DNA from: Gonapodya prolifera JEL478
Lineage: Eukaryota; Monoblepharomycota; Monoblepharidomycetes; Monoblepharidales; Gonapodyaceae
Length of the DNA: 64,000 bases
Direction of reading: 5' to 3'
Assembly: GCA_001574975.1 (NCBI GenBank)
Contig: KQ965750.1
Coordinates: forward strand, 62,001-126,000
In this document: piece after piece, positions 52,001 to 63,440 of the stretch
How positions within the stretch are numbered: the first letter of the stretch is position 1
Layout: each line of letters begins with the position of its first letter
Program-made: the position numbers and the translations under genes
Notes under the pieces: model-generated
The model's input: the letters and a program-made list of their open reading frames with translations, nothing else
Database searches by the model: none
Told to the model about the DNA's origin: nothing

Positions 52001-53370
52001 AACGGTTCAGCGACCAAACACTGGTGTCGAGCGGGGATGACAAGCAAGAGGCGGGCCCGGTTACTACTGACGCAGCAGCTGTTGTGACAGATGCGGAAGT
52101 TCCTGGAAGGGAAGATAATGAAAGTCAGTCCGACGACAATTCTGATCGCTCACGAACAACGTCTCGGGCCCGTATTGACTCTGCACGAGGGAAACTGCGA
52201 GCCCTCGCATTGTTTCGTTCTGCTGCGACACGCGGTGCTCCCCTTCCAAACAGCAACGAGATTGATGCAGCTTCTATTATGGCGTCACTGCAGACACCGC
52301 AACTGCATACTACACGCGGCGCACCAACCGCAGCGGACAGATCGTCGGAAAATCTATCCTCGGTTTCCGTTCCCGCACCACATCTCACGTCACCGCGATC
52401 AGCAATAACTCCTGCGAACGCGTCCACTGGGGTCACAAGTCTCGTTCCTCACATTCACCTCTTCCCAGATGTCAAAGAGATAGCCGAACCGGAAGATTCT
52501 CTTGGTGGACGAAGTCGGCACACGCCCACTATTGCGGAGCAGCTTCTTCAACCTGTTTTTGTCCCACCACAACAAAGTCCTGGAGGCATCCATGATGCTC
52601 ATCCCTACCATCACACACGCCATATGTCAATGATACCTGTTGAAGATATGCACGGCATGGGAGGAATGAGTTTTGCACAGGAAACAAAGAGCGACACCCC
52701 CCACCATCCTCGCTCAAGGCACATGTCTATCGTGCCTCAAGCAGAGCGCACCCATGGAGAGGCACCTTTCGGGGACGCTGAGACACAAAGCACCAAGTCG
52801 AGTAGCAGGAACCACGATTCCCGGAACACCTCAACAAGTTTGCGCGCTGGCTCGTCATCTTCAGACTTGACACATCGACCCAGCGGACTGCTTCTCACAC
52901 CAACGGAAATGATCTTGAGAGATCCCATGGGGTCAGCTCTCCGCCCGCCGATGACGCATTCGAGCTCGCGCGACCTGTCCGAGTACAATCTACCGCCGCA
53001 AGTTCCAGTGCCGCAGCTTGTCTCTCAGCTTGGGACGCATATGCCCAGGCATATCGAGTTGAAGGTGCGTGTCTCGCGCTCACTGACGTGCTTCAATTGC
53101 GAATGTGCACACGTTTGCGTGCTGTTTAGATTTGTGACTTTGAAAAGTGGTACACAGGTGAAGACGACATGGTGAGCGAAATGACGCGTATAACTTTCTT
53201 TTACAGTGCTTCTCACACCGAGTGTTTCAGCTGAATGTCAAGATTGCTGTCAGAGACCAGCAGCAATTTCTCACTTTCTTGAGAATTTTGATGCAGTATC
53301 AGATTTTAGGTATGCCGTCTCTCAGCGTTGTTTACGGCGATGTTCTCACTCTTTTGTCATTTCAGATTGA
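49010..53370 (+). CDS. Voltage-gated potassium channel (Kv-type, six transmembrane segments)
   Basis: The start is MDSAILGAVAERELQDEIEE at 49010. The N-terminus is long, disordered, and His/Asp/Thr-rich, with no T1 domain seen. S1: 'WAHVFHLIFIAAVLISTTSM' (near 49975-50033). S2: 'VVFFALEMTCGFIFTVEIVL'. S3: 'LLSWTFAIDICATAP' with the conserved Asp. S4: 'LAVLRVLRLLRVLRLF' (near 50680-50725) with four arginines every third position. S5: 'IYALAILVVFFATLLYYAEQ'. The pore reads 'FNSIPQACWFVLVTLAT' + 'IGYGDVTP' with the filter TIGYGD; a phase-0 intron lies directly before IGYGD (about 51311-51375). S6: 'FVIAFPLTMITFQFSHI'. The C-tail is long (51700-53370), Ser/His-rich, ending FLRILMQYQILD. About ten introns. 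Charges and filter indicate a functional voltage-gated K+ channel. Possible roles in zoospore signalling are inference. Confidence 0.9.
50048..50063 (+). repeat. Poly-G tract (16 G) in an intron
   Basis: Sixteen consecutive G lie a few bases after the splice donor of the intron that follows S1 of the channel gene. A run of this length is likely to vary between strains or to be miscounted in assembly. By position it could form part of an intronic splicing enhancer or a G-rich structure, but one run alone is not a four-run quadruplex. Confidence 0.9.
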
Positions 53371-53825
53371 GCGGTAGATCGGTAGACCGTGGTTATTTTT
53401 CATCGTTGCTTATCCACAGTTCTTCATGCTGTGGTGTGACGGGAGAGATGGTTTTTCACACACATCTTGACATATGCTCTGTTTTCTGCTCACTACTATC
53501 ATAATGTATCCCATTTTAGCGACTTGTTAATGTTGTCAATCTAATTTGAGATGATCCACCTTGGAAGGCGGAGTAGGGGGTTGTTGCAGTTGACTCGCTA
53601 CAGAATACATCAGCTCTCGCTCATAGTGATTTTCTGCACCTCGCCGATGGTGTCCCAGTGTCAAGAAGACTATCCGTGAGAGAAGGGGGGGGAAAGGAAA
53701 AAAGAAGGAAACTTGGTCACTGTGCCACAAAATGCGGAAGCACATCGCCCGACGAACTTCGGATGTTCTCTCTGAATCCGACGTTCCAACCCGATTCCAA
53801 CTTTTGAATCTTTCAGTACTGAAAG
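53371..53825. other. Intergenic region between Kv channel and PRXL2A-like gene
   Basis: This is a 455-bp spacer between tandem plus-strand genes, AT-rich to about 53550. It holds the 3' UTR of the channel and the promoter of the next gene. No RNA gene or repeat recognised. Confidence 0.6.
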
Positions 53826-54732
53826 ATGACGACAGAACTGAAGACCGTACCCTGGGCACAGCGCGTTCTCTCCACCGAGCTACCCCCACTCTCATTTCTG
53901 TCCGAGATTTCTCTCAAGGACCACTTGAACACGGGCCGCACGCTCAAAGCCGGAGAGCTCTGGAATGAGAAACCTTGTGTCATCATGGTTGTGCGAAGGC
54001 CTGGATGCTCATTGTGTCGCGAAGAGGCTCTTGGGCTTTCTGAAAAGCGGGATGAATTGCGTAGCATTGGTGTGGATATGTTTGCTGTTGCGCACGAGGA
54101 GCTGAACACAAAGTAGGGGAGTCCTCTTCTGTGCTGGTCCGAGATGAAGTCTCAACGGTGGTTTACGAAAGGGACTTTAACGAAAAGTACTGGAAAGGAG
54201 ACCTGTATCTCGACACTGAAAAGGGCTTCTACAAAGGAATTGGATACCCAAAACTCTACGTGTCATCTTTAGAGGTGAGTTGGGCTTTGGGTTACCTGCA
54301 TAAAACACAGGAAGGGGATGTGGAACTGCCTGGAACTCTCTGAGGCGAGGGTCTCAGGATGTCAGCAACGAATGTTCTCTCCCGGCTTTCCTTCACCTCT
54401 CAATTTTTTCCCCTGTTCTAACACCCGCACTCTTCCCCTCATCTCAGGATTTGAAACTCCCACAAGTCAAGGAGAACGGTGCAAGAGCAGAGAAGAAAGG
54501 CGTGCCGATGAACTACGAAGGTCAAGGACTGTGAGTTTTCCGGTTGCTTACGTCCACTTGAGCGTCCACTCATCCAGTGTTCTTTAGTATTATGGGAGGA
54601 TTGTTTGTTGTGTCAAGCAGCGGTGTGCACTATCGCTACATCGAGAAGGTTTTTGGTGACCATGCCCCCTTCTCGGAAATTGTCGAGGCGGCAAAGGTCG
54701 CGGTCGCGGCAGTCGATGCCGCTCGTCTGTAG
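53826..54732 (+). CDS. PRXL2A-like: PRXL2A-like thioredoxin-fold redox protein (AhpC/TSA superfamily, FAM213/PAMM type)
   Basis: Start MTTELKTVPWAQRVLSTELP at 53826. Exon 1 contains 'VIMVVRRPGCSLCREEALGL': the R-R-P-G-C-x-L-C-R-E-E-A box is characteristic of the PRXL2A/FAM213 family, and the two Cys of CxxC are the redox pair. Exon 2 gives 'VVYERDFNEKYWKGDLYLDT' and EKGFYKGIGYPKLYVSSLE. After an intron comes DLKLPQVKENGARAEKKGVP and MNYEGQG. The last exon 'IMGGLFVVSSSGVHYRYIEK' and FGDHAPFSEIVEAAKVAV closes the thioredoxin fold, ending at 54732. Four exons, about 200-210 residues. Vertebrate members act as antioxidants. No signal or transit peptide is obvious, so it is probably cytosolic. Confidence 0.85.
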
Positions 54733-55228
54733 AAAATAGATATGTGATACCTCATATTTTATCTGATTCTGTGATTCGCCATTCCTGTCAACAACACATT
54801 CCCGCGACTCGTGCGAGACCAAGGCACCTATTATTCTTGCATTCAAAAACTACCGTAGCAGCTCCTTCTTCGCTTACTTGAGAAAGAAATGACATTGGAG
54901 GGAATGATCTGACCGCAGCAAGGCACTCTCACAAGGCATCGCCTTCACATCCCGTCAGCAACCATCTCAAGACCTGGACAGTGCTAGCAGCGACACACTA
55001 CACACAGTCACAGTGAGTACACTGGCGATGGCGGCGACACAGCCACCCGCACCGTGCGATCGCAAACATCCGCCGTCAACGGAGAACTCCGGACGTTGCG
55101 AATCTTGGTGAACATCGCTAAACACCCTTGCTCGTTTGACTTGCTAGCCTGCTGTTCGCTTCCGGCCCGTCCATTCGTCTGGCATTCCGCCCAGTCAATC
55201 CACAACTGGTCGATCGGGACCCCATACC
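54733..55228. other. Intergenic region before the long coiled-coil gene
   Basis: About 500 bp. It contains the 3' UTR of the PRXL2A-like gene and, from about 54870, a mixed-composition stretch leading to the ATG at 55229. That part is the promoter and 5' UTR by position. An open frame at 55054-55449 overlaps the next gene out of frame and looks spurious. Confidence 0.55.
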
Positions 55229-58200
55229 ATGCCCGAACTCAGACGTCCGGTGCCTCGCCAGCTTCCGCAATACTCGATCAATGGGGTGCCATCGGAGCTG
55301 CGACAGTTCGAAGTCATGGGCATCGAAACCCAGGCCAACTTCCCTGTTTCCACAGCCTGCAGCCCCACCCCGGAGAAGCAGGGACCTCCCCCTCAAGTGA
55401 ACATGTCTTCACAGAACCCTTCACCATTAGAACCCCCAAAGACCGGTAACCCCCAAGTGCACCAACATCAGCAGCAGCAGCAGCAGCAGATGCCGACCCA
55501 TCCGCAAATGCAGCAACCTTTCTACACCTTCACCTCTATGCCAGGGCAGCCAATGCTCGCCCCACCACCGCAGATGTATGGCGCTCATCAGCAACATCAA
55601 ATGCAATTCATCAATCCTTATGGGGCTGCTGGTATTCCTCCTGGGAATGGGTCTCCTTTGCCGATGCAAATTGTTGTGCCCCAGTATCTGAACCTGAACC
55701 AAGGTGCACAAATGGGTAGCTCGCCCTCCCCCGCTCTCAGCACCGGATCGGAGGCGGAAACCCCTCCACCAAGACAGAATAGTGGCTCCCGATCAAGTCA
55801 TTCACATCACAATCACAACGAGCATTCGTATCACCGCTCCGGGCATTCACCACGCAGCAATCATCGCATCTCATCTCCTCTCCCATCGTCGTATTTGCGC
55901 TCGCAGCTGTCGACACTCGAGAGTGATCTCGACAGTTCAGTGCACCAGATCATTACCGCTCTTCGTGACCGTGTAATTGAGCTCGAAGCGCAGCAGCTTA
56001 CCTCTAACATGGATCTGCAGAAGCTCTCACGTGCGACGACTCAGAAAGAAATCGTCTTGCAGGAAACGACAAAGAAGATCGTCGAGCTTGAGAAAGAACG
56101 ACGGCGCTCCGAGAACCAGCTCAACGTCACTCGCGAGCGCACGCAACAGGAGATTAACGATCGGGAGCACCGCATTATCCAACTGGAAGAGAAGCTCCGC
56201 AATGCCGAGTCCGCCGCGAATTCCCTGGACGAACTGCTCCGATCTCGAGACTCCATCGCCCACGAGGCCGAAACCACCGCTCGGGTCGCCGCCGAACGCG
56301 CTCAAACGGTCAACTCCCTCACGGCTACACTTGAGTCGCGCCAAACGAAGCTCCACAAGCTCGCACGTGCTGTCAAGTCTCTCAAGCTGTCTCTCCGGGC
56401 AGAAAAGGAGGCCGGTGCGGAGCGCGAAAGAGTCATTGAGGAGGAGCGAGACCGCGTCAACCAGCAGTACGTCCGTGCGTGTGAGAAGATCGCCAGACTT
56501 GAAGCGACCGTTCAAGACCGCGACACGACTATTGCGCGCCGGGATCGCGCTATCGTGGAAGCGGAGACTCGGATTTCGGGGCTGCAAACTCAGTTGCAAC
56601 AGAATGAAACGGCGCTTGCTGATTTGAAGAAGGCCTTTACCGATGCTGTCGGCACTCTCGCTGAACGTAAGCGCATCATTCGCGATCTTGAACGGCAGAT
56701 CGAGGAGTCTGGCCGGGCGCTCCAAGAGAAAGAAACCGTCGTCAACGAGGCTAACAAGCTTGCAAGCGAACGTGCTGAACAGGTTGCGGATATGGCGAAG
56801 CGAATGGCAGAACTTGAACTTACCACCGGTGAAGCCAAGGACAAGAGCGCGGCCCTCGAGCTCGAACTGGAGAAGTTCAAGGAGGCGCTGAGCGAAGTGA
56901 ACAGAACAGGCAACGCCGAGTCCCAGTCCGAGACAATCCGCGATGCGACCCAGTTGGCTGACGCGCTCGAGAAGAATGAAGGCCAAGCTGAGCAGCATGC
57001 CACCCCAACTCGCAAGGTAGCTTCCCGCCCACAAGGATCACCTCACTCTGAGAATCGCCCACAGTTACAAATACAGCGACAGGGATTGAACGGAGCTCAG
57101 GACTCGAAGGCTATCCAATCACCCACCAGTGCTTCAACAGCTGTTGCATCTTCGCCCTCTCGTTCCACCAATGGGGCATCTCCGGGCAAGGTGGATCAAA
57201 CTGACTATATTGTCAAGTCTGATGCTGGACAAGCAGCAGCCGAGCGAGCCACAGCCTCGCAGCTTCACGACATGCAAAAGAAATACGCCGATCTCGAAGT
57301 GCGGACCAAAGCCGAACTCACACTCAAGGACTCTGAAATTGTTGCCCTCGAGGAACGGGTTAAGAATCTCAAGAAAGACCTTCGCACCGCCAACGAAAAG
57401 CTCTCGGCAATACCTCCCACGAAGTCTTCCGACGCCACCGAGCAAGCTCCACAGAGCGGCAAGCCTCTTCAATCTGAGGTTGTTGTGAGAAACAACAATG
57501 GCGGTCCTTCAAAAACGACCGACGGAGCTGACGACGATCGCCAAGTTCTGCAGGATATCATCAAGTCTTTGGAGGCTGCTTTGAAAGTGGCCCAAGCTGA
57601 AATCCAAGCAACCCATGCTGAGCGTTCCCAAGCGATGGTCGGTACCGACAAAGAGCTGATTGACTACAAGCGCAAGTGCGACGAGTACAAGAACGTCTGC
57701 GACGAATATAAGAATGTCTGCGAGCAGTTGAACGCTAAGGTTGCCGAACTTGAGGGTAAATTGGCTAGGGAACGCCAGGGGGACAAGTAAGTTTTACTCG
57801 AAAGGAATAACGGTTTGAGATTAACGGCTTTTCTAATTCAGCGGACCTCGGGGTAGCCCCGCAAACAGCGCTGCAATGCAAGCGCAGAGTGATCAGCTGA
57901 GGAAAGCAAGGTTGAGAATTGCAGAACTTGAACAATCACTTGCGGACGCACCGCAGCCAGAACTGGTTAGTTCGTCCTTTTGTTATCTGTGAGAAAGGAC
58001 GCATTAATATCTTTCGTATATAGCTCACTCGCGTGCGCTCGAAGGTGAACGAGTTGGAGAAGAAGGTTGAGGAGTTGCAAGCACAACTTCGAGATGCAAG
58101 TGACATGATCGCGGTAGGTTCTTGATGGCAAACATGGTATAGAGTGCCGCGCTTTAACAAACGTCCAACTTAATTCTTAGCGACGTGACCAGGCATTCCG

Positions 58201-59098
58201 TGACGTGACGCAGGCATCTGAAGAGCGTGCCAAGCAGATCGCTGACATCACCTCACGATTGGTGTACGCGGAAGAAGTCATCCAGGATCGCGAGGCAGCG
58301 ATCGACGAGCGTGACAAACTTCTCGGACAACTTAACACGAGGATTCAAGCGCAGGGTGGAGACGCAAATGCCGCCGGGGCGGCGGCTCAGCGGAACATTG
58401 ATTTGGAGAACGCCATTGCCGAACGAGATGCTAAGCTAAATGAGCTGACTATGCGACTCCGTGAAGTGTCCCCTCAAGATCCACGAGCGAACAAAATGGC
58501 TGTTGATGCTGCCATGGTCGAGACCCGCAAGATCCTGATGGAATTGGCCAAGGCCAAGCAAGAAGCTGGAACCGAAGTAGCGAAGATAAAGGCGGAAGCG
58601 TCCAAGCTGGCACTTGAACGCGATCGCAAGATTTCCATGCTTGAGCGCAACTTGGGTAACGTTGAACGTGATGTTACCGAGCGAGACCGTCTTCTCAATC
58701 TCCAGCACCGAGCAGCGAATGAGAGCGAAAGGATTGATTCCATTAGAAACGAAGCTATTACAGCCATGACTCGCCGCATTTTCGATCTATCTCGTGTTCT
58801 GGCCGGCCAGGACCTTCCAGCCCCTCTCATACCAACAAACCCTGACCAATGGCAATCTATATCATCTGCCAACCCAGAACTTGCCAATCTCGTGTCCGGT
58901 ATAGCAGAGCTTGAGTCTACGCTCCAGGCGACCGCCGAGGCTAATCGCAGCGGGAACCATGTCAGGGAGGGCTCACAGGGCTCGGTTACGTCAATTCACG
59001 TCGGACCGGACGGAGCGCCGGTGAAAAGGAGGCGACCATCTTTCTTCAAGAAAATTTCGACCGCATTCAAGAGGAAAGACGGGGAGACAGGTTGGTAA
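55229..59098 (+). CDS. Long coiled-coil protein with Gln/His/Pro-rich head and basic C-terminus
   Basis: Start MPELRRPVPRQLPQYSINGV at 55229; stop after GETGW at 59098; roughly 1,200 residues in four exons (introns about 57789-57840, 57966-58023 and 58113-58181). The first ~200 residues are disordered: poly-Gln encoded by (CAG)7, then HHNHNEHSYHRS. From about residue 225 to 600 there is near-continuous heptad-type coiled coil (EIVLQETTKKIVELEKERRR; LERQIEESGRALQEKE), then a Ser/Thr/Pro/Gln linker, a second coil (VKNLKKDLRTANEKL) and a third (ITSRLVYAEEVIQDREAAID). The extreme C-terminus is strongly basic and aromatic: 'KRRRPSFFKKISTAFKRK'. No known family recognised. Candidates by build are centrosomal, axonemal or membrane-tethering scaffolds, all inference. 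Confidence 0.85.
55469..55489 (+). repeat. (CAG)7 trinucleotide repeat coding for glutamine
   Basis: Seven perfect CAG units inside the coding sequence of the coiled-coil protein give the Gln run after HQ. Pure repeats of this kind can vary in length between isolates. Confidence 0.9.
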
Positions 59099-59350
59099 TC
59101 CATTAACACTTTGTATTTTACTTTCTCCATCTAAACTGTGTTGGGTTGGCAGAGCAAGATCGCAGAAACTGGGACAATGAGAGTGGCCGCAGTCGCCAGC
59201 GCTCTCACACAAATCAGTCCGCACAGATGGTAGTACAGTAGGTGTGGGCGGTAACCGAGATGTAGTTGCCTGGTAGTAGTAAAACATCCATATTTACACT
59301 GAGACCTCCCCCGAGGCCCCACCGATTGAAACTTCAACGCGAAACACTTG

Positions 59351-61636
59351 TCATCGATCCCGTGAAACATGCAGGTCACTCCTCGACACTCCATCCCTAA
59401 AATCGAGCTCCGCGTCCCGTACATAAGAACCGTCCCAAAATTTAGCCTCGGCCTCCTCCACTGCAGACTCCACCACCGCCACTTCTTGTGCCAAGCCCGA
59501 ATACGTGGGTGCAAGGTGTGGATGCGCCGCCATCGCATACAGCAAGTCTGCTATGTTTAGCCGGCCAGAAGGCTGTAACGATGCAGATGGATTCGATGTC
59601 GTGGATTCCACGATATGGATCTGTGTTGGCCAGTGTTCAGGATGTGGCAATCCCTTGTCGCCGAGGGACCGTTTCCCAGGTGAGCGTTCCAAAGAGCCAT
59701 TTCTCGTCCGAGATGGTGCAATTGTCCGCTTTGGTTCCGTGTCGTCCGATACTCGCAAAGACGGCCGTTTTCCCTTTCCGTCTACCAGCACGACCGGACC
59801 AGTGGTGGGGCGCTCCGTTTCCTGTTCGTCGTCACTCCAGTGTTCGGCGCTATGTTGAACCGGGTGATGCACATGGACTTCGATTGGTTCCGGCGGTAAA
59901 TCGCCATTCGATGATACATTTGCGACAGTAGGAGCCGTGGTTCGCCAAGCATCATTGCGGATGTGCGAAATGCATGCGGACAGGAGGTTCTTGAGGTACG
60001 CCTAAGGACGTCGTATGAGAACCAAGAAACGATTTTCGGTCCCGGATCAAGTCATTTTTAGTTCCCGTACTTACCTCTAGACCCAGAGCAAGCACCTCCA
60101 CAGCTCCATCCTGGACAGGGTCACGACCCACAACAGCAGGTGAGGGCATCCCTGGGATCGCGCCAACTTCTCCCACGCGTTCTGCGTTTGCAGCAACACG
60201 GAGCTTGGCGCGAAGGTGGTCAAATGTAGGGAGGTCGCCTAGTTCGGAGAGGGAGGGAGGAAGGGGTTCGGCAGGGGCTGTGGACCGGACGTATAATGTC
60301 GGGACTTTGGAGCTCCATACAATGCAACAAAGGACCTACCATTGACAGAACCTGGTAGTGAGACGCGGTTTGGAGAAGGGAGAGGCACGATTCGCTGAAG
60401 TGGTATGAAAAGCGGTGCCTCCTGAAGACGGATGAGAAACCCGGGTTTAAAGTCTGTGGCACAGAAAAAGTTCCATTTATATTTCTCACCTCGTCCTCTT
60501 CCTCTCCCCTGGTCCTCTTCACCCCCCGTCCGTCGGCATCCTCCGGGTTCTCTTCTGTGTCCCATTCTGCTTTTCTTTTCACACCGGTACCGGTTCCTGT
60601 CGCAGGAGTGAGTGGGGCTTTGGGGCTAGGAAGCCGAGCATTATTGATTAAAGATATTAAGAGATTGTTGTGGAGTGGTCCTGGAAAGCGGTATGATGCG
60701 AGATTTAGACTCGAGATACGGGGAAGTGCCAAGAAGGAGACAGAAAACCTTGAAAATAGACGACATTTCTAGGACCAAAGGAGTGAAAACATTTGTAGCA
60801 GCAGTGGTGTCTCTCAGTATTGCTATAGCTCTCCTTTCTGTTTCCGGAAATAACTCCTGAATCCTGTTCTCAACTCCGTATCATCCAAAATATGTTGTAT
60901 CCATGATCACACGCACCGACAGCCATTTCAGCCATCGTCTTTCGGTGCGGAAGGACGTACTTCCTGGACATTCACCGACATAGGTACCGTCCCTTGCGTA
61001 TTTCCCGAACAACCACACCATTTCTCTCACTCAAAACGATCCGCCCATATGTACACTCCCAGAGAATATTTGCAACTTACTCAGTCTAGCGCCCAGCATT
61101 GTTCCGACCCTATCCTCCATTTCCCCGCGCGTCAACCTTCCTGTCAGAAAGAGCCCCAAAGCTCTCCAGTAAATTTTGAAATCGTCTCTTCCTAAACCGT
61201 CCATCAGACGTCGTTTCAATCCGAGAGTGTCCCGACGCTCTGCGGAGCCGGAGTTCCCCTGTTGTTGGTTCGCCGGACCGCCGTGAGGAGGATGGGATGA
61301 AGCAGCGGAGGAGTGAAGCACGCCATTGACAGGACCAGATTGTGATTCGCGCTTGACCGGTCTGTATGGTCCCCCCGATCCATTCGTCCCACCTCCAGTG
61401 CTGGACACTCCAGCTCCTGGTGGTTGTGCAGGTGGCCGCGCCGAAACCGCCGACGCCACAGAAGACCCCTGGCCCGGATGATGCTGCGCAGACTGGGTTG
61501 AAGGTTGAGCGACCGAGGATTGGGCATGAGACGTGGGTTGTGGAGGAGCTGGAGATGGTTGCGGTGCCGCTGACGAAGAGGCCGCCCGAGGCGGGAAGGG
61601 CGAAGGATTCGGAGGGAAAGAAACAGCAACGGACAT
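59351..61636 (-). CDS. HFI1/TADA1: SAGA complex subunit Ada1/TADA1 (Hfi1)
   Basis: Ada1 is a core structural subunit of the SAGA histone acetyltransferase/coactivator, and its histone-fold-type region pairs with Taf12. Start MSVAVSFPPNPSPFPPRAAS at 61636, followed by a Ser/Pro/Gln-rich head. Then 'RRDTLGLKRRLMDGLGRDDF', 'KIYWRALGLFLTGRLTRGE' and MEDRVGTMLG give the SAGA-Tad1 signature (L-K-x-x-L-..-L-G-..-Y-W-..-L-..-F-..-G-x-L-x-x-x-E). After a longer intron (about 60690-61078) 'PLHNNLLISLINNARLP' supplies the next family block (L-H-N-x-L-L-..-I-..-N). Next are a basic/acidic segment (KRKAEWDTEENPEDADG), more exons, and the C-terminal exon (59351-59872) with 'LNIADLLYAMAAHPHLAP'. Introns 2-4 are approximate. 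It is convergent with the coiled-coil gene (about 250 bp) and in tandem with the globin gene. Confidence 0.85.
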
Positions 61637-62083
61637 TGCGAATTGTTTCTATCCGTAGGCGAACGCGGGGATGGCAAGCTTGCGATCTATCGCCCTTTAG
61701 GTTACTTCCAGTCGCGTCGAGCAATCAAGAAACGATTGTGAGAGCAGAAAATGAACAAGAAAATGAAGTCAGCTTCCGTTATGCGGAATTACGAGACCAG
61801 TTCCAGGGAATCGCCGTTCAGTGGTCATCGCTCCCCTTTACTCCCAGCTGTCCATCGCTACGTCAGCTTACAGATTTTTCGTCCCAAAGCACCGAAAAAA
61901 TGAGCGTGGTCTCAGTCCCACGAGGTGACGGCACCCGACCGGATTCAAGGGTGGGGTGGGGTGGATGGTGGTTGTGCACCTGTGCTGCTAACTTCGCTTG
62001 TCGCTTCCAACCCTCTTTTGATGAAATGCGATTGTTTATTAAATAATTAATGAAGGAAATTCAAAACAAGTGGGTTCATGTAT
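61637..62083. other. Spacer between globin-like gene and Ada1
   Basis: About 450 bp between two minus-strand genes. The side next to 62083 has an AT-rich patch (about 62030-62060) that probably holds the polyadenylation region of the globin-like gene. The rest is the Ada1 promoter by position. Confidence 0.55.
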
Positions 62084-63440
62084 TCACATGACCGAGCATC
62101 CCGGATCGTCTGCTCTCGACGATGCGGACCCACCCTCTTTCGCCTCTTTTTCCTGGATATCAGCGAGTTCTTTTTTCATTTTCTTGATTTCTTCGTCGCC
62201 CATCATGCCACCTCGGTTCATCACCGCGCACGTCTCGCGCAAGAGCATTTGCCAGGCACGTATCACACGTGCAGCTGGAACAGGAGGGCGTGAAGTGGAG
62301 GCGGAGGGGTGAACGTCGGTGAGTCCGTAGGTTCTGTGACGCAAAAGTGGTCTGGCATGTGCATCGTGCGAGACAGCCTTTCCAAACCTACATGCCGACA
62401 ACCATGCATTTGTAGTCCTTGAGTCCAATCCCCCACTCGTTCATATGTCGGTTTCCGAGCTCCAGCATTTCAGCCACGGTTGCTCGTCTGTCTCGTCCGG
62501 CGAGAGAAGCCTCGGCACCTCGCACCATTCGATTCAATATTCGAATGATGGGGAAGTGGTTGGGGTCCGAGATGTGCTGATGATACGCTGGGTTTTGGGA
62601 TAGCAGGCATTCCAGTGTAAGGGACTGTGCGAAATACAGTATGAAGTGTGGGTGTGAGTGCAAACTCCAAACATTCGCTCATGTACCCACTCCCATTCGT
62701 TCCATCAACCCCGCGTCCCCAATTTCCCTCCAGCTTTTCACAACCGTTTCCATGTCTTCCTTTGACACGTCAACCCTAATATCCTTCCAACCCCCTTGCT
62801 TTTTGTCATTGGCTACGGACGACCAGTCGAACGACGACGCGAGCGCCGGCGACCCTTTCGAATCTCCCTTGCCGTGACCGGATGCACCGAGACTCCCACT
62901 TCCCCCAAGAAAAGGAAGGGAAAGAATTGTCCTCCTTTTGGTTGTTGCGTTCACAACCTGTAAACCTTCTTCCTCAGCCACGGACGGAGTAGACCCCCTT
63001 CGAACATGGCCATGCCCATGTGCGTCGGCTCGAGCCATGAAGTCATTTAGCGACGGGGTGCTTCCAACTTTTCCACGCATTGTGCCGGGGTGGAAAGGGG
63101 AATTTGATGAGTTGACCGAACTAGTACCTGCGGCATTAACTTGGTGATGTATTTGTGCTGGAGTCCCAAAAGCCTTCTCAGGAGCCTCTGGCGAGTCACA
63201 AGCGCCGGCGTCGTCGAATTTGAATGCGAAGGCGGGTAATGGTGCGAGCATCGATGGCGACGATGAATCCGTGATGGATGACGCGGTGTCTGCGGTGAGG
63301 GAGGAGGTGTCTGGAGTAGGTGATGCTCGAGATGAGTCAATAGGTAGGGGTGGCAGGTGATCGGGCTTCATCGTCGAAGGCGGCAGAGGCGAGGGTGAAG
63401 CCAGCGATGTGGATCTAACTGAGTCCGGAGGACTGGCCAT
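62084..63440 (-). CDS. Globin-like protein with long disordered N-terminus and C-terminal CaaX box
   Basis: Start MASPPDSVRSTSLASPSPLP at 63440. The first ~200 residues are Ser/Pro/Gly-rich and disordered. The globin-like region begins 'METVVKSWREIGDAGLMERM' (helix A-like Trp) and, after an intron of about 80 bp, reads LLSQNPAYHQHISDPNHF and 'IIRILNRMVRGAEASLAG'. Then 'VAEMLELGNRHMNEWGIG' puts a His where the proximal F8 His of globins lies (neuroglobin: LASLGRKHRAVGV), followed by 'LKDYKCMVVG'. A second intron (about 62330-62388) joins in phase to ITYGLTDV and 'ARVIRAWQMLLRETCAVMN' (helix H, conserved A-W). The end is a charged helix (EEIKKMKKELADIQEKEAKE), then GCSVM and stop: Cys-Ser-Val-Met is a CaaX box with Met, typical of farnesylation. 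The A-to-E part is shorter than usual, so helices B-D may be reduced. Heme binding is predicted, not shown. Confidence 0.68.

Noticed and set aside
56027-57034. 335-codon minus-strand frame
   Set aside because: Lies wholly antisense to the coiled-coil exon; its Leu/Arg periodicity mirrors the heptads.
62388-62700. Interpreting the C-terminal domain as an RGS domain
   Set aside because: The LGxxH...GI....Y..V spacing and the later RAW helix match globins; RGS core motifs are not seen.
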